64,000 nucleotides of DNA from Solanum dulcamara (lineage: Eukaryota > Streptophyta > Magnoliopsida > Solanales > Solanaceae). Shown here one piece after another: positions 12,321-25,011 of this stretch. Every line of letters begins with the position of its first letter. Positions within the stretch are counted from its first letter, which is position 1. The notes beneath the pieces are model-generated. The model was not told where the DNA came from. It did not search any database and saw nothing but the letters and a program-made list of their open reading frames with translations. The stretch is from assembly GCF_947179165.1 (NCBI RefSeq), contig NC_077244.1:79078144-79142143 (forward strand), in the 5' to 3' direction. Position numbers and translations under genes: made by a program.

Positions 12321-12431
12321 ATCAGGTTTCTTCTATTTCTGTTGTTGATGTTTCAATGCTAATAATGGATCATGAATTATTTTAGATCTATTTTCACGAA
12401 ATCCTACCTTAGCCGAATCGAAATCACACCT

Positions 12432-12665
12432 CTAAGGGAGAACTTGATGAACTTCTTCAACTTGAGGAAGTTCTTCATTTTGAGAAATTTCCTCTGTTTG
12501 CACGAGATTTTTCGACTGAAGAAGAACACTAATTTCATGAACAACTTCGCATTCATCAGCGACTTGAGAAAGATCACCTATTTGTGTAAGACCGACACTA
12601 CATGATAGATTAGAGTCCATATTCGCACCGAAATCAACGAAGAAGATGAAGAACTTCAACAACAA
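12432..12665 (-). other. Unassigned open frame beside minisatellite
   Basis: A 77-codon minus-strand frame with an internal Met (MDSNLSCSVGL) followed by an acidic, Gln/Glu/Val-rich stretch (EEISQNEELPQVEEVHQVLP). Its composition is protein-like, unlike the flanks. It could be the N-terminal exon of a transposase-type gene or of an unknown protein. I found no continuation and do not recognise the family. Confidence 0.25.
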
Positions 12666-13255
12666 TCAAAGAAATTGAAAAAAAGAGGAACAAAGATGAA
12701 AATGACGATTTTCTTCAATTTTATTAGATTTCGATAATAATAAATAAAATTTGAAAAGGAAGTTGTAAAATAGACGTGGAAATATAGCCTTTAGTTTAGA
12801 AGTAAATTTAGCATGTCAGCTATTTTAGAGGAATATGAAGGGTCAAGTATCAAGAGGTTGGAGAGAGAAATATAAAATAAGAGATTATTAAAATATTATA
12901 AAATGGTAGGAATTTTTAAAAAATATAATTTTATATGTTGTGTATTTCTGTAAAAATGCAGTACAAAAAACTTGGCATCCATGCTAATTTTCACATTGGG
13001 CTTTCCTATACTCATGACCTTATTAAGGATTTTGCCAATCTCTTCTCGACCGACCAGGCTGAATTGGGGCACCACTTGGGATGGGAATGGCTTAGGTGAC
13101 TATGCGGCCCAATTGCATGTGTTGGTATGGGTCATAAAACTTTCTTGTAATAAAAAGTAGTAACAAATTTGTAATTTCTATGCATGTCCAACTTTTTGTT
13201 GGTATTAATCGACTTGTACTGTCGTGAAAAGATAGTGTTGATTCATTAAATGTAA

Positions 13256-13512
13256 GAGTTCATTTGAATTAGTTTATAAGTTGTTTATAAATTATTTTCA
13301 TTTTTTTTGGGTGTATAATTGATTAATTTAAAGTTATTTTGTGCTTAAAATAAATCTCAAAAAATAATTGAGTTTGTTTGATTTAATTTATCTAAAACAG
13401 CTTATAAATTTAAATAAAATAAGTTGGATAACTCCAACTTTTCTTTTAATTTATAATAAACAGTTTTCAGCTTAAAAGCAATTTTTTTTTTTTTTTTATC
13501 TAAACAGGCTCT
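13256..13512. mobile_element. Fold-back MITE copy 2 (CAAACAGGCT family)
   Basis: The left end (agttcatttgaattagttta) and the right end (tttatctaaacaggctct) are imperfect inverted copies. The interior shares aatttaaagttattttgt and cttaaaataaatc with copy 1 at 10465-10611. It ends about 120 bp before the H2A.X octamer site. Confidence 0.5.
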
Positions 13513-13631
13513 AAGCCCAAAATTCAAATTTTAAAGCAATGATAATTCGGCGGCAATCAAGAAAAAAGTAAAGCGGCAAAACTAAACCGGTTGGCGATCC
13601 CACTGAAACTGAATAGCCAATAGAATAACAA

Positions 13632-13730
13632 CACGTGGCTGTCCATGTTGGCGATCCGCGTGAAGCCAAAATGGACTCACTCTTTTCTATATAAACCAAT
13701 TTTTTTTATCAATATCATCACTGCGGGAAA
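13632..13730 (+). promoter_or_regulatory. H2A.X promoter: G-box, octamer, TATA, E2F site
   Basis: Four motifs lie in order before the H2A.X ATG. CACGTG is at 13632-13637. GATCCGCG at 13653-13660 is the exact reverse complement of the plant histone octamer CGCGGATC. TATATAAA is at 13688-13695, followed by CCAAT. GCGGGAAA at 13723-13730 is a consensus E2F/DP site, lying in the presumed leader about 40 nt before the ATG. Together these suggest S-phase expression with E2F input. This is inferred from motifs. Confidence 0.7.
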
Positions 13731-13770
13731 TCAGTTATCAATCTCGTTTTCGAAAAAGCTCTGATCAAAA

Positions 13771-14282
13771 ATGAGTTGTACAGCAGAAGCAAAATCCACC
13801 GGAGGTCGAGGAAAGGCCAAAGGTTTTAAAAAATCTGTTTCCAGATCTCAGAAAGCAGGTCTCCAATTCCCTGTTGGCCGTATTGCTAGGTATCTGAAAA
13901 AGGGGCGTTATGCTCAGCGTCTTGGCTCTGGTTCACCTATCTATCTCTCTGCAGTTCTAGAATATCTTGCTGCCGAGGTCTGTTTTTTCTTTCGATTCTA
14001 GCTTAATTAGTACACTTTTTGTGTTTGGCTGATGTGCTTTAGGTTTTGGAAATTTTACAGGTGCTAGAGCTTGCTGGGAATGCTGCTAGAGATAACAAGA
14101 AGAACAGGATTATTCCTAGGCATATACAACTAGCTGTGAGGAATGATGAGGAACTTAGCAAGCTGTTGGGGTCGGTGACCATTGCTAACGGTGGAGTTCT
14201 GCCCAATATTCACTCAAATTTGCTGCCCAAGAAGAACGGCAAGGGGAAAGTAGATCCTGGATCTCAATCTCAAGAGTTCTAA
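13771..14282 (+). CDS. Histone H2A.X
   Basis: Two exons, 13771-13977 and 14061-14282, joined in phase 0 after AAE at codon 69, giving 142 residues. The histone-fold core is intact: [14 protein letters not shown], the acidic-patch segment ([17 protein letters not shown]), [21 protein letters not shown] and the docking region up to LLPKK. The protein ends in SQSQEF. The terminal SQEF is the plant H2A.X motif, whose Ser is phosphorylated by ATM/ATR at DNA double-strand breaks. The N-terminal tail is basic with GGRGKAKG. It is not H2A.Z or H2A.W: it lacks the KSPKK tail of H2A.W. A short 83-nt intron is typical of plant H2A genes. The start is the first ATG after the TATA and E2F sites. Confidence 0.95.
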
Positions 14283-15284
14283 ATTTGATGCTAAATTAGT
14301 GGTCGAGTAGGAAGTCAGTTTTTTAATATGGGTTTTGTGTATTGGTTGAATATGTCCTATTAATCAACTCTTTTTGATAAGGTTTATGGCCATATATGTG
14401 AATGAGAAGTTCGTTTCTAGCGTTTGTCTTGTCACTTTCGTATTTCTATTTGCTATTTTCATCTAACATCAACAACCAATTAAACCCTGACTCGATCTAA
14501 AAGATTACATACAACATGGCACATAGCACGCTGATGTAGTATTGATTTGTGGAGATTTAATATAAACGGATGAGCGTTTTCAAGTGTAAAATTGGAAGCA
14601 AAGTTTATTAAGTGTAAAATTCACCTTTTTAATCCATGCTGTTTTAAAAAAAGAGATTCAGAACTGATCCTTCATGTTTAAGAAGAACAATCATGTGTGC
14701 ATTTACCATTCATGTATAGTACTTGAGCCTAATTTTCAAATGGTTTATTGGAAGGGAAATGATAATATAGAGTGGGTAACCAGTCCCCACTTCTCAATTA
14801 TTCTTTTTCTTTTCCTCCAGACTACTAGAGCAATAATAGAAATGTCTTTTAACTGATTCTACATATAATTCTAGTTTCAATATTTTATTAGATCATACTA
14901 CTGTGAGCTTCAAAATACTGCAACTTATAAATAACCTTTTAATTAGAATTCTAAATGGTTTCTTCAACCGAAAATTTATGATAAGACGATAGAATGAAAG
15001 AACTAACCCAGCAAATCAAAACAAAAACAGGCAATAAACATAACGGGGTCTGCTTTATGAGAGTCATGCCCTCACAAGGGTAAACAACCATAACATATGA
15101 ATTTAACTCCAGCCAATTATATTTAACAAATGAATCCAAACACATTGGTGGTAAATATAACATTAGGACTTCTGCACTGCAAACATGTTTACGTGAAAGC
15201 ATAAGGACTCAGAGAATGTCATCACTTGATCCTTTGTTGACGCAGTACCTGATGACTGTTGGTCTCGTTAAACTGCGATGCTGC
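14283..15284. other. Spacer between convergent H2A.X and NPL4
   Basis: It carries the 3' UTR of H2A.X on the left and of NPL4 on the right. An open frame at 14674-14856 (+) has no motif. Nothing else was seen. Confidence 0.5.
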
Positions 15285-18200
15285 TCAAGAGGCACTAGCC
15301 ATGGATTGGATAAGGAGCTGGTAACCTTCTGGGACAGCTGACTGTGTAAGCACGCATTCCGCCAATGCAGGAACATCTGCATTAATGTCCAGAAACTTGG
15401 CCAGCAACAGTAGCAGATGGAAATCTGAGATTCGCTTCACAAAAGAAAGACTCTTTGTTCGATTGAAATGATCCTTCAATGCATTCATGCTCACTGGAAT
15501 AATCCTGTTTTCAATGGGAAATGATGAAGAAAGTGGACCCTGCAAATTCATAAAAATTCACATAAGATGAGAGCAAATAAGAACAAGTTGCACCAAATAA
15601 ATATACAAAATATCACCAGTATGAAAGCAAAGGATACAAGACAAAGGGAAAAAGGGGTCGAATGAACCTCTTAAGCATCCATCCAACAGTTTGTAATGAT
15701 AGCACGCACATATGTGCCACAAGAATATAAAAAGGTAAAGGAAAAGAAAAATGATAAAATAACAGGTCATTGCATGGAACTGTCAAGGACATCAGCAGGG
15801 ATTGATCTATTCCAAAACCACTAGGCAGGGACCTATTCTTTTTGTATCTCTTTCAGCTCCAGTTTTACATTAATATATATCAAAACAGAGAATTTCCACC
15901 AAGTCCTAGACTTTGAAAACTGGTAAAGCTGCCCTATTCCAAATCTCATCGACATTGAATGTCATATACTACAATTCTCTTTCAAATTATTTTGGCTTCA
16001 AGACAGAAGAGAAACAAAAGGAACACCCCACCCAGTACTACTGTTTCATCCTAACTAAACAAGAAGTGTTTGATTTGAGGTTAGTCTAAGTGTAGAGACT
16101 GCTATTACATGATTCTTAAATAATTGGCTCAAGTTAGGTGCATATTGTTGCTCTCACTAACTAAATCTTATCATAGTTCACCAACTATATCAGGTGATAA
16201 AGCACAGTGACTATTTTCTCACTATATCCTAAGAGAAACTGAGGATCACCCAGGCCCCAGTAATAAGGCACTCTAACCACACTGAAGTGAATGATTGATG
16301 CAACATTAACAAGAGGCAATCTGAACAAACAGAGGAAGAAATTTGGAATATTTTGAATTACAGTTTGGAATACATTAAAATTTGCAAGTTTCATGTTTAG
16401 AACGTACTACCACACCTCAGAGCAAGTGTACTACTCCCTCTGTCTCAATATGTGGTACCACTTTCCTTTTTAGTCCATCCCAAAAAGAATGTCACCTTCT
16501 ATAATTAGAAAGAACTTATTAAAATTGTCACACAAATATCAAAGAATTGATTTAGACTACAAATTTCAAAAATCTTCCTTTTTTCTTAAAATTCATATTA
16601 AGTCAAATGGTGCCACATAAATTGAGATAGATGGAGTATAAGCATATTGTATTCTCTGTCCAAAGTCTTATTGGAAAGACACTTGCCAATTGCCATGATA
16701 TCAAATTCAGACCATTATGAATTAAAACTAAAACTTCCACAGATTTCATTAATATGCTCTTTGCTTTTCCTGTGGAAGAGAATTCCTTTATGAAATAAAG
16801 TAATTTTACTAAGAACCTCTCACTTGAAACTATATCAAACCAGTTAGAACCAGAGTCTATAGCAACAACAGCTACCACACTGATGGACTCCATCACCCAT
16901 GCTATGGGTGACATCAATACCTCAATCAACTTATTTATCACATGATTCACATCAAGCGAGAGGGGATACAATTAGTGAAGGAAAATTGAATGAAGAAGAA
17001 TATAGAATTACTCCTTAATGGAAGATTTGATGCTATTGTTCAGTGGGTATTTTCCAGGTCAATAATCCTCAAGCCTAAACATTGAATAGTCCAATGATCT
17101 TAGGCTAGGTTCCCTAATTTCACACTTGAACCTAGCCCTTGGAATGTTCTTTTGACATTACAAAAATAATTAAAGAGAAACGAGTTCATGTCTGCCAGAA
17201 CCATGCTTCATGTGAAGTGAAGAGAGTGGAAAAAAGAAAACAAAGCAGAGTTCTCCCACCGGGGTAACAAATATAGCTAACAGAAAGATGACAAGCTGAA
17301 AGCAAATAAGAGAAAAATATATGATGAAAAATGCTACATCGCTTACTGAGAGGGGTGAAAAAGGCAAACTACATTACCCAAAAAACTTCAAAAAGGTGAC
17401 GAATCAAAAAGGATGAGTTAGATGATCTAAAAGATAAGGAAAGTGATTAGGTCAATTGAGCTTCACGATCCTTTTGATATCCCAGAAATCTGCCTACTTC
17501 TTATGATGTTCTCAAACAACACAAAAACCATAAAGTATTAGGTTCTATCATCCCCAGCCTAACAGGTTCTAAATGTAGGATAAGACATATGGCAACAAAT
17601 GTCTACTTGGGGGCTTTGACCAACAACCTATCTGCTAAAACCACCAAAAACACAGTTACTTAAATTACGCAAGTGTTTTAATGCCATAGTAAGGTTTCAC
17701 TATTCCCAGCAGTTCCAACCAAAGGGGATTAATAAGGCATTTTTTAATCCATAATTAGAAGTTTCTACCAGCAATTCTTACCAATAGTGTAGTATTTCTT
17801 CTGTTCAGTTCTGTTTGTCGCTGCCTTCGTTTTTCTCCTCAAAGTATGCTATAAAGTTATACACTTTATGCAATTTAGGGAAAGCAAACAAATGTAACTA
17901 ATGGACACAATAAGCAGCACACAAAAAAGATTCAAAGATAACTCCATATATAGAGAAGATATGCAATAAATCCATCACACCTGGTGATCAGCAATCTTAA
18001 CAACCACCAAGAAAAAGTCGTTATCAACTTCTCTTGTGTCCTTTACTCCTACCACCACATCTTTCTTCATCTTTGAAAGCTTTGGATCAATCTCATCCTT
18101 AACATCTGTCTCAAACCACCCTTCCTTGAACAATCTAACACACATATCACTCATCTGGAAAGCCTCAAAATGTACATCGGCAGCACCATCCTCATTCACC

Positions 18201-18961
18201 TCAAGCTTCACTATAGCTGTCACCCACTCCTTCAAATCACCCTCCGAATGTAACTCAGCTGCCTGTAGGACTTCCACAGTTGACATTGTGTAATCCTTTT
18301 TATCCTGACTAATTGTCTGTGTAAATATAAACCCTACTTTCCTCATCCCTAATCCAATAGCTATTGCATCCACCAATTTCTCCTCATCAGGATCACGTAA
18401 AAGCAACAAGTTTTCCTCTGTCCCTTGCTGCGGCGGCTCATAAATAAAATCCACTTGGACTTTTCCCTCAGGCGATACTGTACCATACATAAAACCACCC
18501 CGTTTCACAGCAAAAGCCAGTGTTTCATTGACATAATGCTGAAACGCATTGGCCGCATCACGATCGAAGGAAACCAGCTCACAGTGAGGGTTCTCTTGTC
18601 TTGTAACTCGCATTTGTTTGGCAATTAGGTCGTCCATAGTCATCTTTCTGCCGAATGAACCGGCGGGCTGGACAGCGGGACCGGCAATGGTCCGCTCACC
18701 CTCGTAAGCGAGATAGACCATGGAACCGTGGGTGAGGTTCAAAGAGGAAATCGTTGTATGAGGGTTTGCCATATCTGTAAAGCGAGACCAATCATCTGGG
18801 GTTTTGGCGAGCAAAAGGTTCTGATTTACAGATAGGGTTTGAGATTGAACTGGAACTCGAAGTTGGGATTCGATTTGGGACTTGAGTTGGGAAATTGTGG
18901 CATGTGGGTTGTCAATTGTGACTCTCTCTAACCCATCTCTGCTTCTGATTCTGATCATCAT
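15285..18961 (-). CDS. NPL4: NPL4, CDC48/UFD1 cofactor
   Basis: Two exons, 17981-18961 (327 codons) and 15285-15539 (84 codons plus stop), joined in phase 0 (DHQ/GPLSS), giving 411 residues. NPL4 works with UFD1 as the substrate-recruiting adaptor of the CDC48/p97 ATPase in ubiquitin-dependent extraction and ER-associated degradation. The N-terminus (MMIRIRSRDGLERVTI, residues 1 to about 80) is the ubiquitin-like/UBX-type fold. The NPL4 core (from about 105, MTMDDLIAKQMRV) with an MPN-like domain (FDRDAANAFQHYVNETLAF, GFMYGTVSPEGKVQVDFIYEP) follows. The C-terminal segment reads FHLLLLLAKFLD and VPEGYQLLIQSMASAS. As in other plant NPL4 proteins there is no C-terminal zinc finger. The intron of 2,441 bp (15540-17980) holds a Stowaway MITE. 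Confidence 0.93.
16434..16636. mobile_element. Stowaway MITE in NPL4 intron
   Basis: About 203 bp. The left end ctccctctgtctcaatatgt and the reverse complement of the right end (ctccatctatctcaattt) match each other and the CTCCCTCYGTC Stowaway terminus; the match continues inward to ggtacca / ggcacca. TA dinucleotides flank both ends (16432-16433 and 16637-16638), as expected for a Tc1/mariner-type target duplication. Confidence 0.8.
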
Positions 18962-21927
18962 CTTGGCGACTTACAAAAAAAAAGAAGAAGAACTTGTTCT
19001 TTATCTTTGTACAGAGCAAAATATAGAGAGCGTACTATGGTGATTTTAATAAAATTGATGTGCAGTAGATAAACAGCATTGAAGGAGATAGGTGGAGTGC
19101 GCAGCAAGAGATGAATGTGTATGGAAGTTGGACCGACGAAGAAGAAAGGAAGTAGGAACTCAGCTTAGCTTGTCGAATCGTGAAAGAATTATACTAATAT
19201 ATAAGGGAAGCATAAATTCGTCTCCTATTCTATTTTGGATTTGTATTGGGCTGGACTGGTCTGACTAGACTTGGGGTTGGACAAGTTTTGGGCTGGACTT
19301 TGTGCATTATTCCTAATTGGATTTGTATTGTCTCATGGCTGCAAATAATTTGTGATTGAGGAAATTTCTAATATAGTATATCAATGTAAGTTTCCCATTA
19401 TTTTTTCCTATTTTTAAATGGCCTTTCAGCTTTTGAACATAAGACTAAAAGTTAACAAAACAATTTATGCAAATTAACAGACAAATTTAGAAGACAAACA
19501 TGGTCCAAGATTTGGTATGGTACCACCTTGTAATATGAATGCAAGTAACAGATTAGATAACATACAAAAAGAATAGGACCCGATACTGATTAGACAACAA
19601 AAATAAATGAATAGCCTACAATTTTCTCTGGCCAAATTGAAGAATATAGACATAAAAAGAGGGGGAAAAGACATTTTCGGAATGCAAAATTTGCATTTTC
19701 TTTGTCTACTTCTCTCAAACCATCCTAATCCAGGAAGATGAACAAGGCAACAACTTTAGAAAAAATAATAATCCTAAATCAACACAATGATGCGCTATTT
19801 TATTTTTTGCAATTTTAATTATCTATACATTGTTTAGAAATTATGAGGATCACTTAATTCTCTTGACTATATATAGTACATCATACAACTACTAATTTTA
19901 ATACATACATTTGATTTGACTAAATGAAATTTTACAAAATAAAGGTAGAAAGAAAAAAATACTTAATTAGTAACAAGGGACATCATACCTCAATTCTAAA
20001 AAAAGAACGGAAAAAAATAACAAGAAAGACAGAGATTTGAAATGCAAGCTTAGTTCTAAAAAGAAAAAAAACAACAAAACATACGTGTGATTTTGAACTC
20101 TCAAGTTCACTTGTGAAAGGCCACCTAATAGTTACTGCACACATGCACTATGATTCTTTGATCATAGGTACATATATTATGAGTTCATGTACCTATTTCT
20201 ACTTGTATATTTAAGAGACGTATTTATATCAAATTGAGATATCTAACCAACTTGAAGTATCTAAATGAGATATCATAAGTTGAAATATATTTAAAGGCTA
20301 TTTGTCATATAGCTAAAAGAATACGACCCAAAACAGGTACAGATCTGATTCTATTGTTTAAACACCAAAATAGACAGAAAATCCACAACATTTCCTTTGA
20401 TATCCGAGAAGACAAATGAAAGATCATTTTTTATGGTCCCATTTAGCTTTGTTGTAAATACTTTTTGTTTACATTTTTAGACAAATAAAAGGAACAGTAG
20501 AGACAAGAAAGGATAAAAGTAGTAACGATCAAATACTTTATAGTCCGTCCTTGGAAAGTTGGCCTAACATTTTGAATTTGAATATTAGTGTACCTACTCA
20601 AGTTGACTATAACTATGAGGAGCAGATTAAAAATTCTCCATGACTTAATGGGCCCATTCCCAAGACTTTGGATTTTACTCTCTTCTTCATTAGACATTAG
20701 TGGTAGATACTACTGCTAATTGTTTTCCCCCCTTTTTAATTCTACTTTTAGACCAAATACTACTGTTAATTGTTTTTACTAAGGAAAGGGGATTGATGAT
20801 TAAAAAAAAAGGAAGTAATTTTGGTTGAATTTAGTATAAAGTGGAGTAATAACTTGTAAATCATATCAATATTCACAAGATCTGTTATTATATTATATTT
20901 ATGTTGATCGTTAATTTAATGTATGTCTGGAAACATATGATACACAACAATTAAATTGTAAATTGGCCAATCCACTCCTTGTAAATTATATACTGTAATA
21001 TTTGTGTGGTTTGATAATGCCACACAACATAACTATGCTTTCGAGATTTTTTAATTACTAAATTGCATTACATGTGTAAAGGGACAAAGATCTCAAATCA
21101 TTATGGGAAAAGCTGCACATTGTGCAATTGGAATCCACCAACGGTCTTCAAGTAGAATCTCCTGTTTTTTTTTTTTTGGTTTATCTTCAATTTTAGCTCA
21201 AGATATTAGCAAAAAAAGATTTGTAGTCCCCCATAAACAATGTCCTAGTGCACTATAATTTACTAATTATATGAACTTGCACTAGTCCCCCCTTTAATAA
21301 AATGAATAATTTAGTTGTGAGACATAACACTTATTCAAAAAAAATTTGATTAGATACAGATTTTTTGTTGATGAAATAAGTAAAAATCGTATGAAACTAG
21401 ATATCAAACCTCATTTGCTTTAGATCTAGTTGACAAAGTTATTTAATTTATAACGAAATGCACATAATTTGATTCTAACATTATCATTATGACATCTACT
21501 TCATCGATTTTTTAATTTTTATCTTGGAATGATGAATAATTAAGATTTACCGTTAATGAAATTGACATCATAAAGTAGTAGATGTGATTAATCATAGATT
21601 TAACTTGAATAAGGAAGTTGAAAATGATAGGCTAATTGAGTGTAAGTTGAAGCAAATATTGAGGAGACAGGTTAAAATAAGTTTCTATAAACAAGTTTAT
21701 TTATTGTTTGTTGAAAAAGCAGAGAGTGTACAAATAAGAATGTGGCATTATTGAAATTCTTTAGTAATGAAAGGGCTTTCTTGGGGAGTCCGACAAAAGA
21801 AATTTGAAACGAGTGGCCGTTTGAACCCCATAAAACTTCAATGCTCTTCCAATTAAAACTAGTAACTCTATCTCTTCAACCAGTTCATATTTTGTAGAGA
21901 GAGAAAGAGATAGATATAGAGAGAGAA
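18962..21927. other. Divergent spacer between NPL4 and RopGAP
   Basis: The left part is the NPL4 leader and promoter. The right end is the RopGAP leader, a GA-rich run (gagagagaaagagatagata, about 21896-21926) just before the ATG. The central part is AT-rich, with no gene, repeat or RNA recognised. Short open frames at 19474-19674 and 20443-20697 (-) have no support. Confidence 0.5.
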
Positions 21928-24900
21928 ATGACGGGGTTGGTAATGGTGACAAGGGGAGGTGGTGGGTGTGGAAATGGGAAGAGCAGTTCAAAGGCAGCTG
22001 CTGCTGAAATGGAGAATGAGCAGCAGTTGTCTTTGGTGGATTTCCTATTAGCAGCTCTAAGGAAATCAATGGTGTCTTGTCGTGTAGATCGACAAGAAGA
22101 TGTTATTTCTGCTGTTCATCAAATGGAAATAGGATGGCCCACCAATGTCCAGCATCTCACTCATGTCACTTTCGATCGATTTCATGGGTTTCTGGGTCTT
22201 CCTGTTGAGTTTGAAGTTGAAATCCCATGTAGAGTACCAAGTGCCAGGTTTCTTCAAAATCTATGCTTTTCCAATTCGACTCAGAAAATAAAATATTGTT
22301 TCTTTTCTTGTCGTATTTGGTGTTTGCATCTGATTACTAATGCGCTTAGACTTTTAGGACTAAAAATAGATTTATCAACTTTTTCATGTTTAAAAAGTGC
22401 CTTTTTTTTGTGTGTGCTTTATACAACTGCGAGTAGTAAATACTCTAGGATTTTTGACTCGCAATGTGTACCATACAACAAAACAGGTGATTCTTCTTCA
22501 CAAGTCCTGATATGCCAACCTGAAAAAAAGAGAAATAATCAGCTATAGCCGGTTAAATTACTTGTATGTGAACTGTGCACACTCTCTATAGTCAATTCAT
22601 TTTTCAGCTTCTTACGTGGTTCCTGTAAATGCTGAGAAATAATTAAGTCTTTAATTTGTGCAGTAACTGCAAATTTTACTGTGTATTAAGTAGATTGCAA
22701 AGCTAATTGAGGAACAAGTAGAAGCAGCACTTTCTCACAAGTCAATACTTCCATAAATGCATGTATATCTACTTTCAACATCTTTCCCATTTCCAGGAGG
22801 GTTCGAACTAGGTCATTTTCTGCTAATGCCCCTTAGAGATGATCCTTTCTGAGGTCCCCTTCCTATTGGGGACTGAGTTATATCATTTTTGACCAATAAA
22901 TAATTAAGGTCTACTGATTCTTGGTTAACTATTTAATGATCACATCAGCATCCTTAATTACACTGCATTAATGTGAGATTATGACCTACTGTTAGTTGGT
23001 TGGGACCTTGAGTGACTAATAAATGATTCGTTTGCATTTTAACAGCTAACTCTTTAATGCTGTGAATAAGAATTGCTTTTTACAGAAACTGTAGACTTTA
23101 GGATGTAAACAGGGAAATTTTTCATCCATAATTTTACAACTCAAGCAGTACCTTCGGATAAATAGTGACTCAAGATCTGCTCTTATGTGTTAGGTATTTG
23201 GTCTCTGGCATTACAAATGGAAATATATAAATCCGATGATGACTTGATTACTTAAATTTGTTTGCATCTTTATTATCATGCTGAATAAAGAAATTGTCAA
23301 GTTGCTAAGCTCACCTGCTCAATAATTTAAAAAATGGCCCCCGTTCAGGAACCAGAATGGCAAATTCAAATTTGAGAAATTCAAAACAGAATGGCATGCA
23401 TAGTAAACACAAAGCAAGAACGAAGAGCAGTCCCAGTTCTTGTTTGTTTACTGGTTTTCTCATGCTGGTGATTACACTGTATTAGGCAGTGTCAGTTCAC
23501 TCTCAAATCGTCTTTGCTGTTCTAATAGATGTAGTATTTTGTGTTCTATTGAAGTTATTTTTCAGAAACCAATAGTTGTCAATTACAAAGTCATACCATA
23601 AGTTGATTTTTGTGTCTATCTTCCGTAGAGGTTATTCTTCAGTAAACAATAACTGCATTAATTTTCTTTTAAAGATCCAAACCAATCTATTTAGTATATC
23701 TGCTAGATTTGTAACCATTTATTTTGCAGCGTCAGCGTGTTTGGCGTATCTGCAGAGTCAATGCAGTGTTCTTATGATACAAGGGGCAACAGTGTCCCAA
23801 CTATTCTCTTGTTAATGCAAGAACGTCTATACTCGCAAGATGGTCTTAAGGTAAAACAAATTTTATCTCATTTCTGATGGATGGAAGTTTTCTCCACCAT
23901 GTTTTGTTATGCCAACAATTTTCTGACTAATTATTTCTGGATGAACCTTTTAGGCTGAAGGAATCTTTCGAATTAACCCAGAGAATAGCCAGGAGGAACA
24001 TGTAAGGGACCAGCTAAATAGAGGCATCGTGCCTGAAGACATCGATGTTCATTGTTTGGCTGGTCTCATCAAAGCCTGGTTCCGAGAACTGCCATCAGGT
24101 GTGCTGGATGGGCTTTCACCAGAACAGGTTTTGCAATGCAACATGGAGGAGGAATTCGTTGAGCTTGTGAAACAGCTTAAACCAACTGAGACTGCATTGC
24201 TTAACTGGGCAATTGATCTGATGGCTGATGTTGTTGAACATGAGGAATCCAACAAAATGAATGCCAGAAATATTGCAATGGTTTTCGCTCCAAACATGAC
24301 CCAGGTAAATGAATATATACTATAGCAGTTGGTTGTATAAAATATAACATTTCTTAATTTGGTAAGGAGTTGAAGCATTTCATTTTTTTATGGGATCAGA
24401 TGTCTGATCCATTGACAGCTCTCATGCACGCTGTTCAAGTGATGAACTTGCTGAAGACCCTGATCATGAAAACACTACGAGAGCGTGGAGAAGCAGAAGA
24501 TGGAGAATATTCACCCATGTCATCTCGTTCTTCTGGCAGACAAACTGATGAGGAATTCGACTCCCAACAAGATATGGATACTAGCTGTGAATCAGCAGGA
24601 CCAGCATCAGATGATGACGATGCTGATGAGCAACATCGCTACAGCTACAGCAGTGAAGAGAGAGATGAAGTCGAGTCATTGAGTGAGATAGAAGAAAGCT
24701 TCTTGCGACAGTTGGATGAGAATGAGCATGCTAAAAATGACTTCAGGAAGCAGTTAGAAGGAATATTGTGCAGAGAACATGTTATTTCCACAACTGTATC
24801 TACCGAAAATGGAGATTCTTCTGTTTCATTTTCTGACAGTAAAATTGAAACTTCTGGCATGAGCACTAGCGATGGTGAAGACTCAAGAGACACTTCTGTT

Positions 24901-25011
24901 ACACTGGGGTATAAAGTGGAGTCAAAGATATCAACTGGAGCATGTGGAAGCATGGAGGATAACGATATGTTAGACATAAACATGGTAGAATCTGCTGTTC
25001 CTGTGCAGTAG
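21928..25011 (+). CDS. RopGAP: Rho-of-plants GTPase-activating protein with CRIB
   Basis: Four exons: 21928-22247, 23730-23850, 23954-24304, 24400-25011. They join in frame to give 467 residues. RopGAPs stimulate GTP hydrolysis by ROP small GTPases at the plasma membrane and so limit polar growth and stress signalling. A Gly/Ala/Ser-rich N-terminus is followed by the CRIB motif (IGWPTNVQHLTHVTFDRFHG, residues 68-87), which tethers the protein to active ROP. The RhoGAP domain spans about 108-290. Its arginine finger is R153 in AEGIFRI, and the domain also has KAWFRELPSGVLD and the conserved Asn-Met segment ARNIAMVFAPNMTQ. The C-terminus (from about 300) is acidic, Ser/Asp-rich and partly coiled-coil (EIEESFLRQLDENEHAKNDF). 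It resembles Arabidopsis ROPGAP2/ROPGAP3. Intron 1 is 1,482 bp with no recognisable gene or element. Confidence 0.93.

Larger units (their letters stand above)
7633..13770. other. Intergenic spacer with repeats
   Basis: This holds the former GID1 promoter (microsatellite at about 7632-7651, a G13 run at 7794-7806, G-boxes at 8030-8237), a MITE-like start near 9752, fold-back repeats at 10465-10611 and 13256-13512, a minisatellite at 11770-12320, and the H2A.X promoter at the right end. A G+C-richer patch at about 12975-13130 reads open in more than one frame, but I do not recognise it. No complete gene was seen. Confidence 0.5.

Noticed and set aside
12972..13160. Plus-strand frame in a G+C-richer patch
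   Set aside because: Two alternative frames read equally well through it and neither matches a family I know, so I kept it only as a remark in the spacer entry.
24049..24378. Minus-strand open frame opposite the RopGAP catalytic exon
   Set aside because: It is a shadow of the real GAP exon and contains no motif.
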